From Clostridiales bacterium (lineage in GTDB: Bacteria; Bacillota; Clostridia; Oscillospirales; Acutalibacteraceae), in NCBI GenBank assembly GCA_019416395.1, contig DXXH01000036.1, positions 1 to 22,537 on the forward strand: DNA of 22,537 nt. The letters run 5' to 3'. The translations under genes were made by a program, and so were the position numbers. This document shows, piece after piece, positions 1 through 7,772 of the stretch. A model generated the notes under the pieces. The model did not search any database, was not told the origin of the DNA, and saw only the letters and a program-made list of their open reading frames with translations. Numbering within the stretch: the first letter of the stretch is position 1; the number at the start of each line of letters is the position of its first letter.

Positions 1-792
1 GTACAAAGCCATGAGAGCTGCGCCCAGGAACAGAGGGGGGAGCCCGCCGTCCAGCAGGTGCTGCTGGGAATACATGAAGGTGAGGTAAATAGGCACTCCC
101 GCAGCGGCACTGGCCAGAATTTTCCAGGCAGAGCGGGGGTTGTTCCGGAGAAAGGAAAGGCTTTGGAAAATGTGTTCTTTCAGCCGGGGAGCCAGTTGAG
201 CAAAGGGGTGCTGGGTCCGGCGGCGCTGGGTTTCTGTGACTTGGGGTTCCACCAGGGCCAAGGCCGCCGCCCCACATGCCCCGGAGCAAAGAGCGGTGAT
301 GGCGTAGGCGGGGAAAAATCCCAACAGGGTGGCCACGCCCCCCAACAGGCTGCTGAGAGAAGAAGAGGCCTGGGATAAGCCTTGGAGCCAGGCGTTTTGT
401 TTTAGATAAGCGTCTTCGCAGCCGGCAGCCTTCAGGCTGTCGTAGGTAAGTGCCTCTTGAGTGCCGGAGCAGAAGTTGTACATCAGCGCTTGGAAGGCCA
501 TGGAGAGGCAGATCCCAAAGAAATCCCCGCTGAAGGCCATGAGCAGGGCGGAACAGACTCCGCACAGACTGGAGATTACCAAAGTGCGTTTGCGTCCCAG
601 CAGGTCGGCGATCATGCCGCTGGGCACCTCAAAGAGGAAGCTCACCACATGGAAGATGCCCTCGGCAATCCCCACCTGAGCCAGAGAAAAGCCCCGGGAG
701 AGGAGAAATACCACCCACACACTGTCGGCGATGCGCAGGGAAAAAAGAAAGTTGTATAGGTGCAGGAAGAAAAGCTGTCGCTTGATTTGCAT
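1..792 (-). CDS. MFS transporter, N-terminal part (runs off the left edge)
   Basis: The minus-strand frame is open from an ATG at 792 to the window edge (264 codons, no stop), so only the N-terminal part of a roughly 400-residue protein is present. It starts MQIKRQLFFLHLYNFLFSL and has several hydrophobic segments. Around residue 59 it carries GMIADLLGRKRTL, the cytoplasmic loop 2-3 signature (motif A, GxxxDxxGRK) of the major facilitator superfamily. A central hydrophilic stretch near residues 183-215 fits the loop between the two six-helix halves. The substrate cannot be told from the sequence; drug or metabolite efflux is a family-level guess. The RBS is weak (GGAATGG about 11 nt upstream). 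It lies downstream of, and in the same direction as, the UPF0210 operon, but a terminator at 855-883 separates them. Confidence 0.85.
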   Translation of the reverse strand, partial: MQIKRQLFFLHLYNFLFSLRIADSVWVVFLLSRGFSLAQVGIAEGIFHVVSFLFEVPSGMIADLLGRKRTLVISSLCGVCSALLMAFSGDFFGICLSMAFQALMYNFCSGTQEALTYDSLKAAGCEDAYLKQNAWLQGLSQASSSLSSLLGGVATLLGFFPAYAITALCSGACGAAALALVEPQVTETQRRRTQHPFAQLAPRLKEHIFQSLSFLRNNPRSAWKILASAAAGVPIYLTFMYSQQHLLDGGLPPLFLGAALMALY

Positions 793-854
793 AAATAACC
801 ATTCCGTTTCAATAAAAATTCAATAAACATCAGGCCTTACTTCCGGAATGGCAG

Positions 855-883
855 AAAAAATGCCATGGAAAAATTCCATGGCA
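855..883 (-). terminator. Rho-independent terminator of the UPF0237-UPF0210 operon
   Basis: A perfect 10-bp stem, TGCCATGGAA (861-870) with TTCCATGGCA (874-883), has a 3-nt loop. Read on the minus strand it is followed directly by six T (855-860). It sits about 185 nt past the stop of the UPF0210 gene and before the MFS gene, so it should end the upstream operon. There is no T-tract on the other strand, so it works leftward only. Confidence 0.75.
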
Positions 884-1066
884 AAAAGGTGCTGTCATGG
901 ATCTTCCGGAAAAATAGGCGCACTTCTAGAAGGAATGGCTCAAACCTGCCCTTTTTGCTGCAAAAGGACGTTCCATTTCCAACCCAAAGCGCCTACTCCT
1001 TTCCTTAGATCCTATGGATTTTTTTACAGTATACAACCGGACCCTTTTCCAGTCAAGGGACAGGGC

Positions 1067-2425
1067 TCAGTTTTTCAAACTCTGCAAGGGAGCGGGAATC
1101 TTGCCGCCCCGGTGGATGAATTGGCTGGGAGAAGCGGGGTTTACCGGCATAATGGGGCCGCTGCCCAAAAGTCCCCCAAAGTCCAGCTCTTCCCCGGCTT
1201 TTTTGCCCACCGCCGGAATTACCCGCACTGCGGTGGTCTTGGAGTTGACCATACCAATCGCGGCTTCGTCGGCAATGATGCCGGAGATGATCTCCGCCGA
1301 AGTGTCCCCGGGAATGGCGATCATATCCAGGCCCACAGAACACACAGCGGTCATGGCTTCCAGCTTGTTGAGGGTCAGGCACCCGCTGCGGGCGGCCTGG
1401 ATCATGCCGGCGTCCTCGGTGACGGGGATAAAGGCGCCGGACAATCCGCCCACGCTGGAAGAGGCCATGACACCGCCTTTTTTCACGGCGTCATTCAAAA
1501 GGGCCAAAGCAGCGGTGGTGCCGTGGGCGCCGCACTGCTCCAAACCCATGCCTTCCAAAATATAGGCCACGCTGTCCCCAATGGCGGGGGTGGGGGCCAA
1601 GGAAAGGTCCACAATGCCAAAGGGCACGCACAGCCGCCGGGAAGCTTCCTGAGCCACCAGCTGGCCCATGCGGGTGATTTTGAACGCGGTGCGTTTGATC
1701 AGCTCGGCAATTTCCGTCAAGCTGCAACCGTCTCCATGCTTTTTGATGGCTGCCCGCACCACGCCGGGGCCGGAAACACCCACGTTGATCACGCAGTCCG
1801 GTTCGCCGGGGCCGTGGAAAGCGCCTGCCATGAAGGGGTTGTCTTCCGGGGCGTTGCAAAATACCACCAGCTTGGCGGCGCCAATGCACTCCCGGTCGGC
1901 GGTGCGCTGGGCGGTTTCCAGTACGATCCGCCCCATTTTCTCCACAGCGTCCATGTTGATGCCCGCCTTGGTAGTGCCCACGTTGACGGAAGAACACACC
2001 AGCTCCGTTTCGTCCAGAGCTTGGGGAATGCTCTCGATCAGGACGTAATCTCCAGGCCCAAAGCCCTTATGTACCAACGCGGAATATCCCCCGATGAAGT
2101 TGACTCCCACAGTGTGGGCCGCCCGGTCCAGGGCCTTGGCGAAGCGCACGGGAGACGCTGAGGGGCAGGTGCCGGCAACCATGGCGATGGGTGTGACGGA
2201 AATCCGCTTGTTGATGATGGGAATGCCGTATTGTTTGCTGATGTCCTCACCGGTTTTTACCAGGTTTTGGGCATAGCGGCAGATCTTATCGTACACTTTC
2301 TGGGTAGCCCGGTCCACGTCGGGGTCGATGCAGTCCAATAGGGAAATACCCATGGTGATGGTACGCACGTCTAAATCTTCATTGTCGATCATATTGATCG
2401 TTTCCAGAATCTCGTTGGTATTCAA
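1067..2425 (-). CDS. UPF0210 / DUF711 (PFL-like) family protein
   Basis: The 452-residue protein begins LNTNEILETINMIDNEDLDV. With GTCPSASPVRFAKALDRAAH and long Gly/Ala-rich stretches it matches the UPF0210 (DUF711, 'PFL family') proteins, normally about 450 residues. The fold is known to resemble pyruvate formate-lyase, but no enzymatic activity is established as far as I know, so none is assigned. I place the start at TTG 2425: AAAGGAGA lies 7-8 nt upstream, and the family usually begins at this LNTNEI-type position. The frame stays open to 2476 without a good RBS, and those 17 residues look like untranslated leader. It lies 103 nt behind the ACT-domain UPF0237 gene, its usual partner in Bacillota, which suggests the ACT protein senses a ligand for it (inference). 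Confidence 0.88.
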   Translation of the reverse strand: MNTNEILETINMIDNEDLDVRTITMGISLLDCIDPDVDRATQKVYDKICRYAQNLVKTGEDISKQYGIPIINKRISVTPIAMVAGTCPSASPVRFAKALDRAAHTVGVNFIGGYSALVHKGFGPGDYVLIESIPQALDETELVCSSVNVGTTKAGINMDAVEKMGRIVLETAQRTADRECIGAAKLVVFCNAPEDNPFMAGAFHGPGEPDCVINVGVSGPGVVRAAIKKHGDGCSLTEIAELIKRTAFKITRMGQLVAQEASRRLCVPFGIVDLSLAPTPAIGDSVAYILEGMGLEQCGAHGTTAALALLNDAVKKGGVMASSSVGGLSGAFIPVTEDAGMIQAARSGCLTLNKLEAMTAVCSVGLDMIAIPGDTSAEIISGIIADEAAIGMVNSKTTAVRVIPAVGKKAGEELDFGGLLGSGPIMPVNPASPSQFIHRGGKIPAPLQSLKN

Positions 2426-2528
2426 AAAAGGATCTCCTTTCGCTGGGAAGTAAAAGCGTGGGGCATGGGCGGCCAAAGCGCCGGTTCAAGGGGAACCTTG
2501 CCTCACTGCGCTGGTTGTAAAATGAGGG

Positions 2529-2810
2529 TTAGATGCGGTGCATGGAATTGAAAATGTCCTCATGCATCACATGGATTTTCAAATTCAGGGTTTCTCCCAG
2601 AGCGTTGAATGCGTCGGCCAGGTCGCCGATTTCCACAGTGGCCTTTGTGATGTCCACCAGCATGACCATCACGAACATATCCTGCAAAATGGACTGGGTT
2701 ACTTCCAGCACGTTGACGCCCTTTTCAGAGCAGATGGCGGAAACCTTCGCCAGAATGCCAACCATATCTTTTCCGATCACGGTGATGACTGCTTTTTCCA
2801 TTTTTTCCAT
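2529..2810 (-). CDS. UPF0237 family ACT-domain protein
   Basis: The 93-residue protein has a single ACT domain from residue 5: KAVITVIGKDMVGILAKVSA, then the conserved EKGVNVLEVTQSI turn, ending with a second beta-alpha half that includes MLVDI. This is the UPF0237 family, related to the N-terminal ACT module of the regulator GcvR. ACT domains usually bind amino acids or other small ligands at dimer interfaces; the ligand here is unknown. Start ATG 2810 has AGGTG six nt upstream; the in-frame ATG three codons later is possible but worse placed. It is first gene of a two-gene operon with UPF0210, behind the promoter at 2847-2876. The pairing is conserved in many Firmicutes, and the genes are probably functionally linked. 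Confidence 0.9.
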   Translation of the reverse strand: MEKMEKAVITVIGKDMVGILAKVSAICSEKGVNVLEVTQSILQDMFVMVMLVDITKATVEIGDLADAFNALGETLNLKIHVMHEDIFNSMHRI

Positions 2811-2846
2811 AGGGCACCTTTCCTTTCGCTGTCTCTTATGACGTTC

Positions 2847-2876
2847 ATTATGGAGCATAAAGGCCTTTCCTGTCAA
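2847..2876 (-). promoter_or_regulatory. Sigma-A promoter of the UPF0237-UPF0210 operon
   Basis: On the minus strand TTGACA (2871-2876) is followed after 18 nt by CATAAT (2847-2852). The predicted start near 2840 leaves about 30 nt of leader before the UPF0237 ATG. Confidence 0.7.
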
Positions 2877-2936
2877 GGCGGGAAAGGTGTTTTCCCTTGT
2901 TTTTTGCCATTCTTCCTTCCCTTTTTTCAGGAATTG

Positions 2937-2945
2937 TGGTAAGAT
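2937..2945 (+). promoter_or_regulatory. Possible extended -10 promoter for the PHP phosphatase gene
   Basis: TGGTAAGAT (TG-N-TAAGAT) lies about 70 nt before the TTG start of the PHP gene. No good -35 is present at the usual distance, so the call rests on the extended -10 alone. Confidence 0.35.
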
Positions 2946-3015
2946 AAGCTTCAAACGTCTGTCCAGGCGTTTTACCAGATTGTTTATGGTTTGTTTAGAA
3001 AGGAAGTGCCGCCTT

Positions 3016-3831
3016 TTGCGATATTATTTTGCTTGTGACTGCCACAACCATTCCAACTGTTCCCCCGATGGGGACGATTCCGTGTTGGAAATGCGATTGC
3101 AGGCAGAGAGTCTGGGGCTTTGGGCCCACACCCTCACCGATCATTGTGAGTGTCAGAACTTCCCCCAGCGTTACCGTTCCCGGGTGGAGCATGCCTGGAG
3201 CGAGATGACCCAGCAGGTACCCCAGGGGGGGCACTGCCGGTATTACCGGGGGATTGAGCTGGGGCAGCCCAATCAGGACGTGGAAGCGGCGCGGCAGGCC
3301 CTGGAAGGCAGGGCGTACGATTTTGTCATTGGATCCATTCACAATATCCGGGGATACGAGGATTTCTTCTACCTGGATTATTCCCAGGTGGCGCCGGGCT
3401 TTATTGACGAGCTTCTCACCACCTATTGGGAAGAGGAGCAGGAAGTGATCCAGTGGGGCCAGTTTGATTCCCTGGGTCATTTGACCTATCCGCTCCGGTA
3501 TATTGAAGGGGACCACGGCATTCCGGTAGATCTGGGAAAACACCGGGAAGCCATTGACCAGGTGTTCCTGGCCCTGATTCAGAAGGGGAAGGCCTTAGAG
3601 GTGAACACTTCCGGGCTGCGGCAGAAAATTGGAAAAACACTGCCGGATCTGCCTTTGCTGCGCCGGTACCGGGAGCTGGGCGGGGAACTGGTCACCCTGG
3701 GTTCCGACGCCCATTCGGTGCAGGACTTGGGAAAGGGCATTGAGGACGGCATGGATCTGCTGAAGGAAGCGGGATTCCGCTATTTTGCCCTGTACGACCA
3801 GAGAAAGCCGGTCTTGCTGCCGTTGGAATGA
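3016..3831 (+). CDS. PHP-domain phosphatase, HisJ (histidinol-phosphatase) family
   Basis: The 271-residue protein is about the length of HisJ-type histidinol-phosphatases (histidinol phosphate to histidinol, EC 3.1.3.15). PHP metal-binding motifs appear in order: CHNHSNCSPDG (H10, H12), TDHCE (D42, H43), the GIELG glutamate, SIHN, DSLGHLTYP, and GSDAHS near the C terminus, which together would hold a di- or trinuclear metal site. I choose TTG 3016 because GAAAGGAAG lies about 10 nt upstream and the product then begins just before the HxH strand. The frame extends to 2887, but the extra residues match no PHP protein and ATG 2986 has no RBS. No other histidine gene is near, so another phosphoester substrate is possible. 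A weak hairpin separates it from the Lrp gene. Confidence 0.82.
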   Translation: MRYYFACDCHNHSNCSPDGDDSVLEMRLQAESLGLWAHTLTDHCECQNFPQRYRSRVEHAWSEMTQQVPQGGHCRYYRGIELGQPNQDVEAARQALEGRAYDFVIGSIHNIRGYEDFFYLDYSQVAPGFIDELLTTYWEEEQEVIQWGQFDSLGHLTYPLRYIEGDHGIPVDLGKHREAIDQVFLALIQKGKALEVNTSGLRQKIGKTLPDLPLLRRYRELGGELVTLGSDAHSVQDLGKGIEDGMDLLKEAGFRYFALYDQRKPVLLPLE

Positions 3832-3849
3832 GAGTATAGAGAAATAAAC

Positions 3850-3871
3850 GCCTTGGGAGCCAAGGCATTTT
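3850..3871 (+). terminator. Weak hairpin terminator after the PHP gene
   Basis: GCCTTGG (3850-3856) and CCAAGGC (3860-3866) form a 7-bp stem with loop GAG, followed by ATTTTA. The stem is short and the T-tract poor, so partial read-through into the Lrp gene is likely. Confidence 0.45.
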
Positions 3872-3909
3872 ACTTAGAAGAGAAAAGTGCAGAGAAGGAG
3901 GAACCAGCC

Positions 3910-4404
3910 ATGGCAATGGAACAGCTTTTGGAGCTTTTGCAGGACCAGGCCAATTTGACTCCCGCTCAGCTGGCGGTGATGCTGGGGGAGCAGGAAGAAG
4001 ATGTGGTGAAGGCCATCAAACGGTATGAGAAGGAAGGAGTCATCAAAGGGTATCATGCCCTGGTGAACTGGGAGCGCACAGAGGTGCCCCGGGCCACCGC
4101 TCTGATCGAGTTGCGGGTTACCCCCCAGAAGGACACGGGGTTTGATGAAATCGCCGGCCGGGTCATGAATTTCCCCGAGGTGGAAAGCGTGTACCTCATG
4201 TCCGGCGGTTATGACCTGGCTGTGACCGTGACGGGGAAAACCATGTCCGATATCGCCATGTTTGTGGCCAAGCGCCTGGCGCCCATTGGGGGAGTGTTGT
4301 CCACCGCTACCCATTTTGTATTGACCAAGTATAAGGACGGCGGCGTGGTATTCGCCACGGATTATGAGGAAATTGACGAGAGAGGGAGCAATCTGTGTGA
4401 TTGA
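3910..4404 (+). CDS. Lrp/AsnC family transcriptional regulator
   Basis: The 164-residue protein has an N-terminal winged helix-turn-helix (residues 3-50, ANLTPAQLAVMLGEQEEDVV then KAIKRYEKEGVIKGYHALV). A C-terminal RAM (AsnC effector) domain follows: residues 60-75 ATALIELRV, then FPEVESVYLMSGGYDLAVTV and a final strand ending FVLTKYKDGG. These proteins form octamers and bind amino acids through the RAM domain. Start ATG 3910 has AAGGAGGAA six nt upstream; in-frame sequence before it is leader. The 3' end overlaps the aminotransferase start by 8 nt, so the two are translationally coupled. It probably senses an amino acid handled by that aminotransferase and tunes its own operon (inference). 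Confidence 0.9.
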   Translation: MAMEQLLELLQDQANLTPAQLAVMLGEQEEDVVKAIKRYEKEGVIKGYHALVNWERTEVPRATALIELRVTPQKDTGFDEIAGRVMNFPEVESVYLMSGGYDLAVTVTGKTMSDIAMFVAKRLAPIGGVLSTATHFVLTKYKDGGVVFATDYEEIDERGSNLCD

Positions 4405-5566
4405 TTACGAGAATTTAGTCAACCGCAATGTGAAGCGGATCAAGCCATCGGGGATCCGGAAATTCTTCGACATTGCCAATGAAATGGACGACGTGATCTC
4501 CCTTTCCGTGGGGGAGCCGGATTTTCACACCCCTTGGCATATCCGGGAAGAGGGGATCCAATGCTTGGAGAAGGGCCGCACCAGCTATACCCCCAACCGG
4601 GGCTTTTTAAAGCTGCGGGCGGAAATCTCCAATTTCTTAGAGCGTCATTACAATGTAAAATACGATCCGGAAACGGAAGTGCTGGTCACCGTAGGCGGCA
4701 GCGAGGCCATTGACCTGTGCGTGCGCACCCTGGTCAATCCCGGGGACGAGGTGCTGATCCCCGAACCCAGCTTTGTGTGCTATGTGCCCATCACGGAAAT
4801 GGCGGGGGGCGTTCCGGTGATCATCGAGACCAAGCCGGAGAATAAATTCCGGCTGACCCCCGAGGAACTAGAAGAGAAAATCACCGAAAAGACCAAGCTG
4901 TTGATTCTCCCCTATCCCAACAACCCCACTGGGGCCGTCATGCGCCGGGAAGATCTGGAAGCCATCGCCAAGGTGGTGGAGCGTCACAATCTGATGGTGC
5001 TCTCCGACGAGATCTACGCTGCCTTGACCTATGGCTCGGAGCCCCATACTGCTTTTTCTGCCATTCCCGGAATGCAGGAGCGGACCATTTTGGTCAATGG
5101 GTTTTCCAAGTCCCATTCCATGACAGGCTGGCGCATGGGGTACGCAGCGGGTCCCAAGGAAATTATTGCCTTGATGACTAAGCTGCACCAGTTCGCCATC
5201 ATGAGCGCCCCCACCATGAGCCAGTATGCCGCCATTGAGGCCATGAAGAACGGGGACGACGATATCGAGTACATGAAGAGCCAGTATGATATGCGCCGCC
5301 GCTTGATCGTGGACGGCCTAAACTCCATCGGCTTGAAGTGCTTTGAGCCGGAAGGGGCGTTTTACGTGTTCCCCTCGGTGAAGTGTACCGGCCTTACATC
5401 CATGGAGTTCTGTGAGCGGCTGATCCGGTCCCATCGGGTGGCGGTGGTCCCCGGAGACGCCTTTGGCGCCTGTGGCGAGGGATTTGTGCGGATTTCCTAC
5501 TGCTATTCCACCAAGCATATCATTGAGGCGCTGGAGCGCATGGAAGCGTTCCTGAAAGAGCTATGA
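4397..5566 (+). CDS. Class I/II pyridoxal-phosphate aminotransferase
   Basis: The 389-residue fold-type I aminotransferase carries the expected PLP residues: SLSVGEPDF near residue 36, YTPNRG at 64, PYPNNPTGA with N176, SDEIY with D204, and NGFSKSHSMTGWRMGY with Schiff-base lysine K238. The carboxylate-binding arginine lies in GFVRISYCYS near the end. It resembles the aspartate/alanine/aromatic aminotransferase (I-gamma) group, and the exact substrate cannot be read from sequence. Start is GTG 4397, inside the last codons of the Lrp gene, with GAGGGAG 8 nt upstream. The frame extends back to an ATG at 4364, but that lies inside the Lrp gene with no RBS. Its stop overlaps the next start as ATGA. 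Lrp-aminotransferase pairs are common in Clostridia. Confidence 0.9.
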   Translation: MIDYENLVNRNVKRIKPSGIRKFFDIANEMDDVISLSVGEPDFHTPWHIREEGIQCLEKGRTSYTPNRGFLKLRAEISNFLERHYNVKYDPETEVLVTVGGSEAIDLCVRTLVNPGDEVLIPEPSFVCYVPITEMAGGVPVIIETKPENKFRLTPEELEEKITEKTKLLILPYPNNPTGAVMRREDLEAIAKVVERHNLMVLSDEIYAALTYGSEPHTAFSAIPGMQERTILVNGFSKSHSMTGWRMGYAAGPKEIIALMTKLHQFAIMSAPTMSQYAAIEAMKNGDDDIEYMKSQYDMRRRLIVDGLNSIGLKCFEPEGAFYVFPSVKCTGLTSMEFCERLIRSHRVAVVPGDAFGACGEGFVRISYCYSTKHIIEALERMEAFLKEL

Positions 5567-6696
5567 TGGAGCAGGTTTGGCTCTCACGGTGCGGGGGCTA
5601 CGCTCCGGAAGAGCTTTTGCGGCAAGTGGAAGAAGCCTTTGACGCTTTGGGAGTTTGGGATCAGCTGAAACCCGGCATGACGGTGGTGATAAAGCCCAAC
5701 CTGGTAATCAGCTCCAAGCCGGATAACGCTATCGCTACCCACCCGGCGCTGGTGGCCGCTGTGGGAAAATGCGTCCAGAAGGCGGGGGCCAGCGTAGTGA
5801 TCGCCGAAAGTCCCGGCGGGCCTTTTACCCCGGCAGCCATGAAGGCTGTTTTCCGGGGGTGCGGCTATACGGAGATGGCGAAAGAGTGTGGGTTCACCCT
5901 GTATACCGAATGCAAAAGCCGGGAAGTATCTCTTCCGGGAGCAGTCCGTTGCCGGCAGCTTTCCGTGGTGGAACCCTTTCTCACCCGGGATTACCTGATC
6001 GATTTGGCCAAGCTGAAGACCCATTCTATGGTGGGATTTTCCGGGGCGGTAAAAAATCTGTTTGGCGCGGTGCCGGGCCTGCAAGAACCGGAACTGCACT
6101 GCCGGTTCCCGGAGAAGCTTCCTTTTTCCCAGATGCTGGTGGATCTGTGCGATTTTCTCAAGCCGGACCTGTGCTTCCTGGATGGGATTCTGGCCATGGA
6201 AGGCAATGGGCCTACTGGGGGAAATCCCCGGAAAATGGGTGTGCTGGGAGCGTCGAAAAGCCCCTATGCCCTGGACGTATGCGGGGCTGCGCTGATCGGG
6301 CTGAGTCCGGAAAGCATACTCATGCTGAAGGAAGCCAACCTTCGGGGGCTGGGACCCATTTCCCCAGAAGAATGCCAGCTGGTGAAAGAAAAGGTAGAGG
6401 CTTTGGCCCAGCCGGATTTTCGGAAAGCGGAAGCTTCCAGCACGGATTTTATAGACCGGCTGCCTAAGTTTTTGCGGCCGGCGGCCAAAAAGATCGCTAC
6501 CCCCACCCCGAAGATCCGGCGGAAGGAGTGCGTGGGCTGTGGGAAATGCGCGGAGAGCTGTCCGCAGCATACCATTTCCATTCAAGATGGGAAAGCGGTC
6601 ATCGATTATCGGAAATGCATACGGTGTTTCTGCTGTCATGAGATGTGTCCCAAGCACGTCATTGATATCCGCAGGTGGAGCCTGTTGCATTTTTAA
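5563..6696 (+). CDS. DUF362 protein with C-terminal 2x[4Fe-4S] ferredoxin domain
   Basis: The 377-residue protein has a DUF362 domain over about residues 20-280 (VVIKPNLVISSKPDNAIATH, ESPGGPF, LAKLKTHSMVGFSGAVKN). Its C-terminal ferredoxin module has two complete cluster motifs, CVGCGKCAESCP and CIRCFCCHEMCP (each C-x2-C-x2-C-x3-CP). No cysteine is missing, so two [4Fe-4S] clusters are expected, pointing to electron transfer. The natural partner and reaction of DUF362 proteins are not established. It begins at ATG 5563 within the stop of the aminotransferase gene (ATGA), with a second ATG in frame at 5566, so translation is coupled. ispE follows 67 nt later. No signal peptide or membrane segment was seen, so it should be cytoplasmic. 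Confidence 0.88.
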   Translation: MMEQVWLSRCGGYAPEELLRQVEEAFDALGVWDQLKPGMTVVIKPNLVISSKPDNAIATHPALVAAVGKCVQKAGASVVIAESPGGPFTPAAMKAVFRGCGYTEMAKECGFTLYTECKSREVSLPGAVRCRQLSVVEPFLTRDYLIDLAKLKTHSMVGFSGAVKNLFGAVPGLQEPELHCRFPEKLPFSQMLVDLCDFLKPDLCFLDGILAMEGNGPTGGNPRKMGVLGASKSPYALDVCGAALIGLSPESILMLKEANLRGLGPISPEECQLVKEKVEALAQPDFRKAEASSTDFIDRLPKFLRPAAKKIATPTPKIRRKECVGCGKCAESCPQHTISIQDGKAVIDYRKCIRCFCCHEMCPKHVIDIRRWSLLHF

Positions 6697-6763
6697 AGGG
6701 TATTGAGGATTTTGAAAGAGGGGGCTGGGATTCCCGGCCTGGAATTAGAGGACGGAGAGACCG

Positions 6764-7633
6764 ATGAAACTGAAGGCGTTTGCGAAAATCAACCTGACCC
6801 TGGACGTTATCGGGCGGCGGGAAGATGGATACCACACCTTGGATACGGTGATGCAGACCGTGTCTGTGTGGGACGAAATTGAGATCAAGAAGATCAACAA
6901 GCCGGGAATCCGGCTGTTCTGTAACCGGGAGTACCTGCCTGTGGACACAAAGAATACTGCGTTTCGAGCGGCCCAGTATTTTTTTCAGCACTGCAATATT
7001 GTAGGTCAGGGGCTGTCCATTTCCATTCGCAAGTATGTGCCCAGCCGGGTGGGGATGGGCGGCGGCAGCGCTGACGCGGCGGCGGTACTTCACGGCTTAA
7101 ACCGCATGTTCAGAACCAACCTGCCCCTGAACACTTTGGTAGAGCTGGGGGCCAAAGTGGGCGCGGACGTGCCCTTCTGCGTGGTGGGGGGAACCTGCCG
7201 CTGCCAGGGGATCGGGGAACAGGTGGAAAAAGTGTCCGCTTTTCCGGATTGCTGGCTGGTGCTGTGCAAGCCCCCAGCAGGAATGAGTACCCCTCGGGCC
7301 TACGCTTTGATTGACCAGTTCCCCATTTCCCGGGCACAGGCCACCGAGAAAATGGTGGCCCTTCTCCAAGGGGGAGATCTGCGGAGAATTGGGGAAGGTG
7401 TGGCCAACCGTTTTGACGAAACCATGAAGCTTGCCCAGGTGCGTGAAATCAAGCGGATCATGCTGGGAGCCGGTGCGTTTGGCGCCAGTATGACTGGTAG
7501 CGGTTCTGCGGTTTTTGGCATCTTCGATACAGAGGAATCCGCCCGAGCCTGCATGCAGCAGCTGGAAGGACAAGGGCGGCTTTACCTGGCCCAGCCTCTG
7601 GATCACAGCTGGGAGTTTATCCCCGATAGGTGA
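6764..7633 (+). CDS. ispE: 4-diphosphocytidyl-2-C-methyl-D-erythritol kinase
   Basis: The 289-residue protein is a GHMP kinase that phosphorylates CDP-methylerythritol in the non-mevalonate (MEP) isoprenoid pathway, EC 2.7.1.148. The N-terminal AKINLTL holds the conserved lysine (K8) followed by GYHTLDTVMQTV. The ATP-binding loop GMGGGSADAA is at residues 97-106, the catalytic aspartate is in GADVPF (D135), and the third GHMP motif MTGSGSAVFGIF is near residue 245. Start ATG 6764 has GGAG about 8 nt upstream. It lies 67 nt after the DUF362 gene with no clear promoter between them, so it is probably last in the Lrp-aminotransferase-DUF362 transcript, closed by the terminator at 7651-7680. It shows the cell makes isoprenoids by the MEP route. 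Confidence 0.95.
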   Translation: MKLKAFAKINLTLDVIGRREDGYHTLDTVMQTVSVWDEIEIKKINKPGIRLFCNREYLPVDTKNTAFRAAQYFFQHCNIVGQGLSISIRKYVPSRVGMGGGSADAAAVLHGLNRMFRTNLPLNTLVELGAKVGADVPFCVVGGTCRCQGIGEQVEKVSAFPDCWLVLCKPPAGMSTPRAYALIDQFPISRAQATEKMVALLQGGDLRRIGEGVANRFDETMKLAQVREIKRIMLGAGAFGASMTGSGSAVFGIFDTEESARACMQQLEGQGRLYLAQPLDHSWEFIPDR

Positions 7634-7650
7634 CCTGAAAATAGGACAGA

Positions 7651-7680
7651 AAAATCCCGGAATTTTCCCGGGATTTTCTT
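7651..7680 (+). terminator. Strong Rho-independent terminator after ispE
   Basis: AAAATCCCGG (7651-7660) pairs perfectly with CCGGGATTTT (7668-7677) across a 7-nt loop, and the U-tract continues TTTTCTTGTTT. It ends the rightward metabolic operon 18 nt after the ispE stop. Confidence 0.85.
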
Positions 7681-7772
7681 GTTTCTGATAGGTTTTTCGC
7701 TTTATTGAATGCGATTTTCCGACGAATTTATTGTCCTAAAAAATGTACAGTTTTTGAAAAGGTGGTGTGTTT

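Noticed and set aside
848..2161. 437-codon plus-strand open frame
   Set aside because: It is antisense to the UPF0210 gene, has no RBS or recognisable domain, and its Gly/His-rich composition is typical of a GC-rich shadow frame.
2887..3015. N-terminal extension of the PHP phosphatase from an upstream start
   Set aside because: The 43 extra residues cover a promoter-like region, have no RBS and do not resemble the family; TTG 3016 has both RBS and expected length.
5584..6690. 368-codon minus-strand open frame
   Set aside because: Antisense to the DUF362 gene, which has complete cysteine motifs; no start signal or homology seen.
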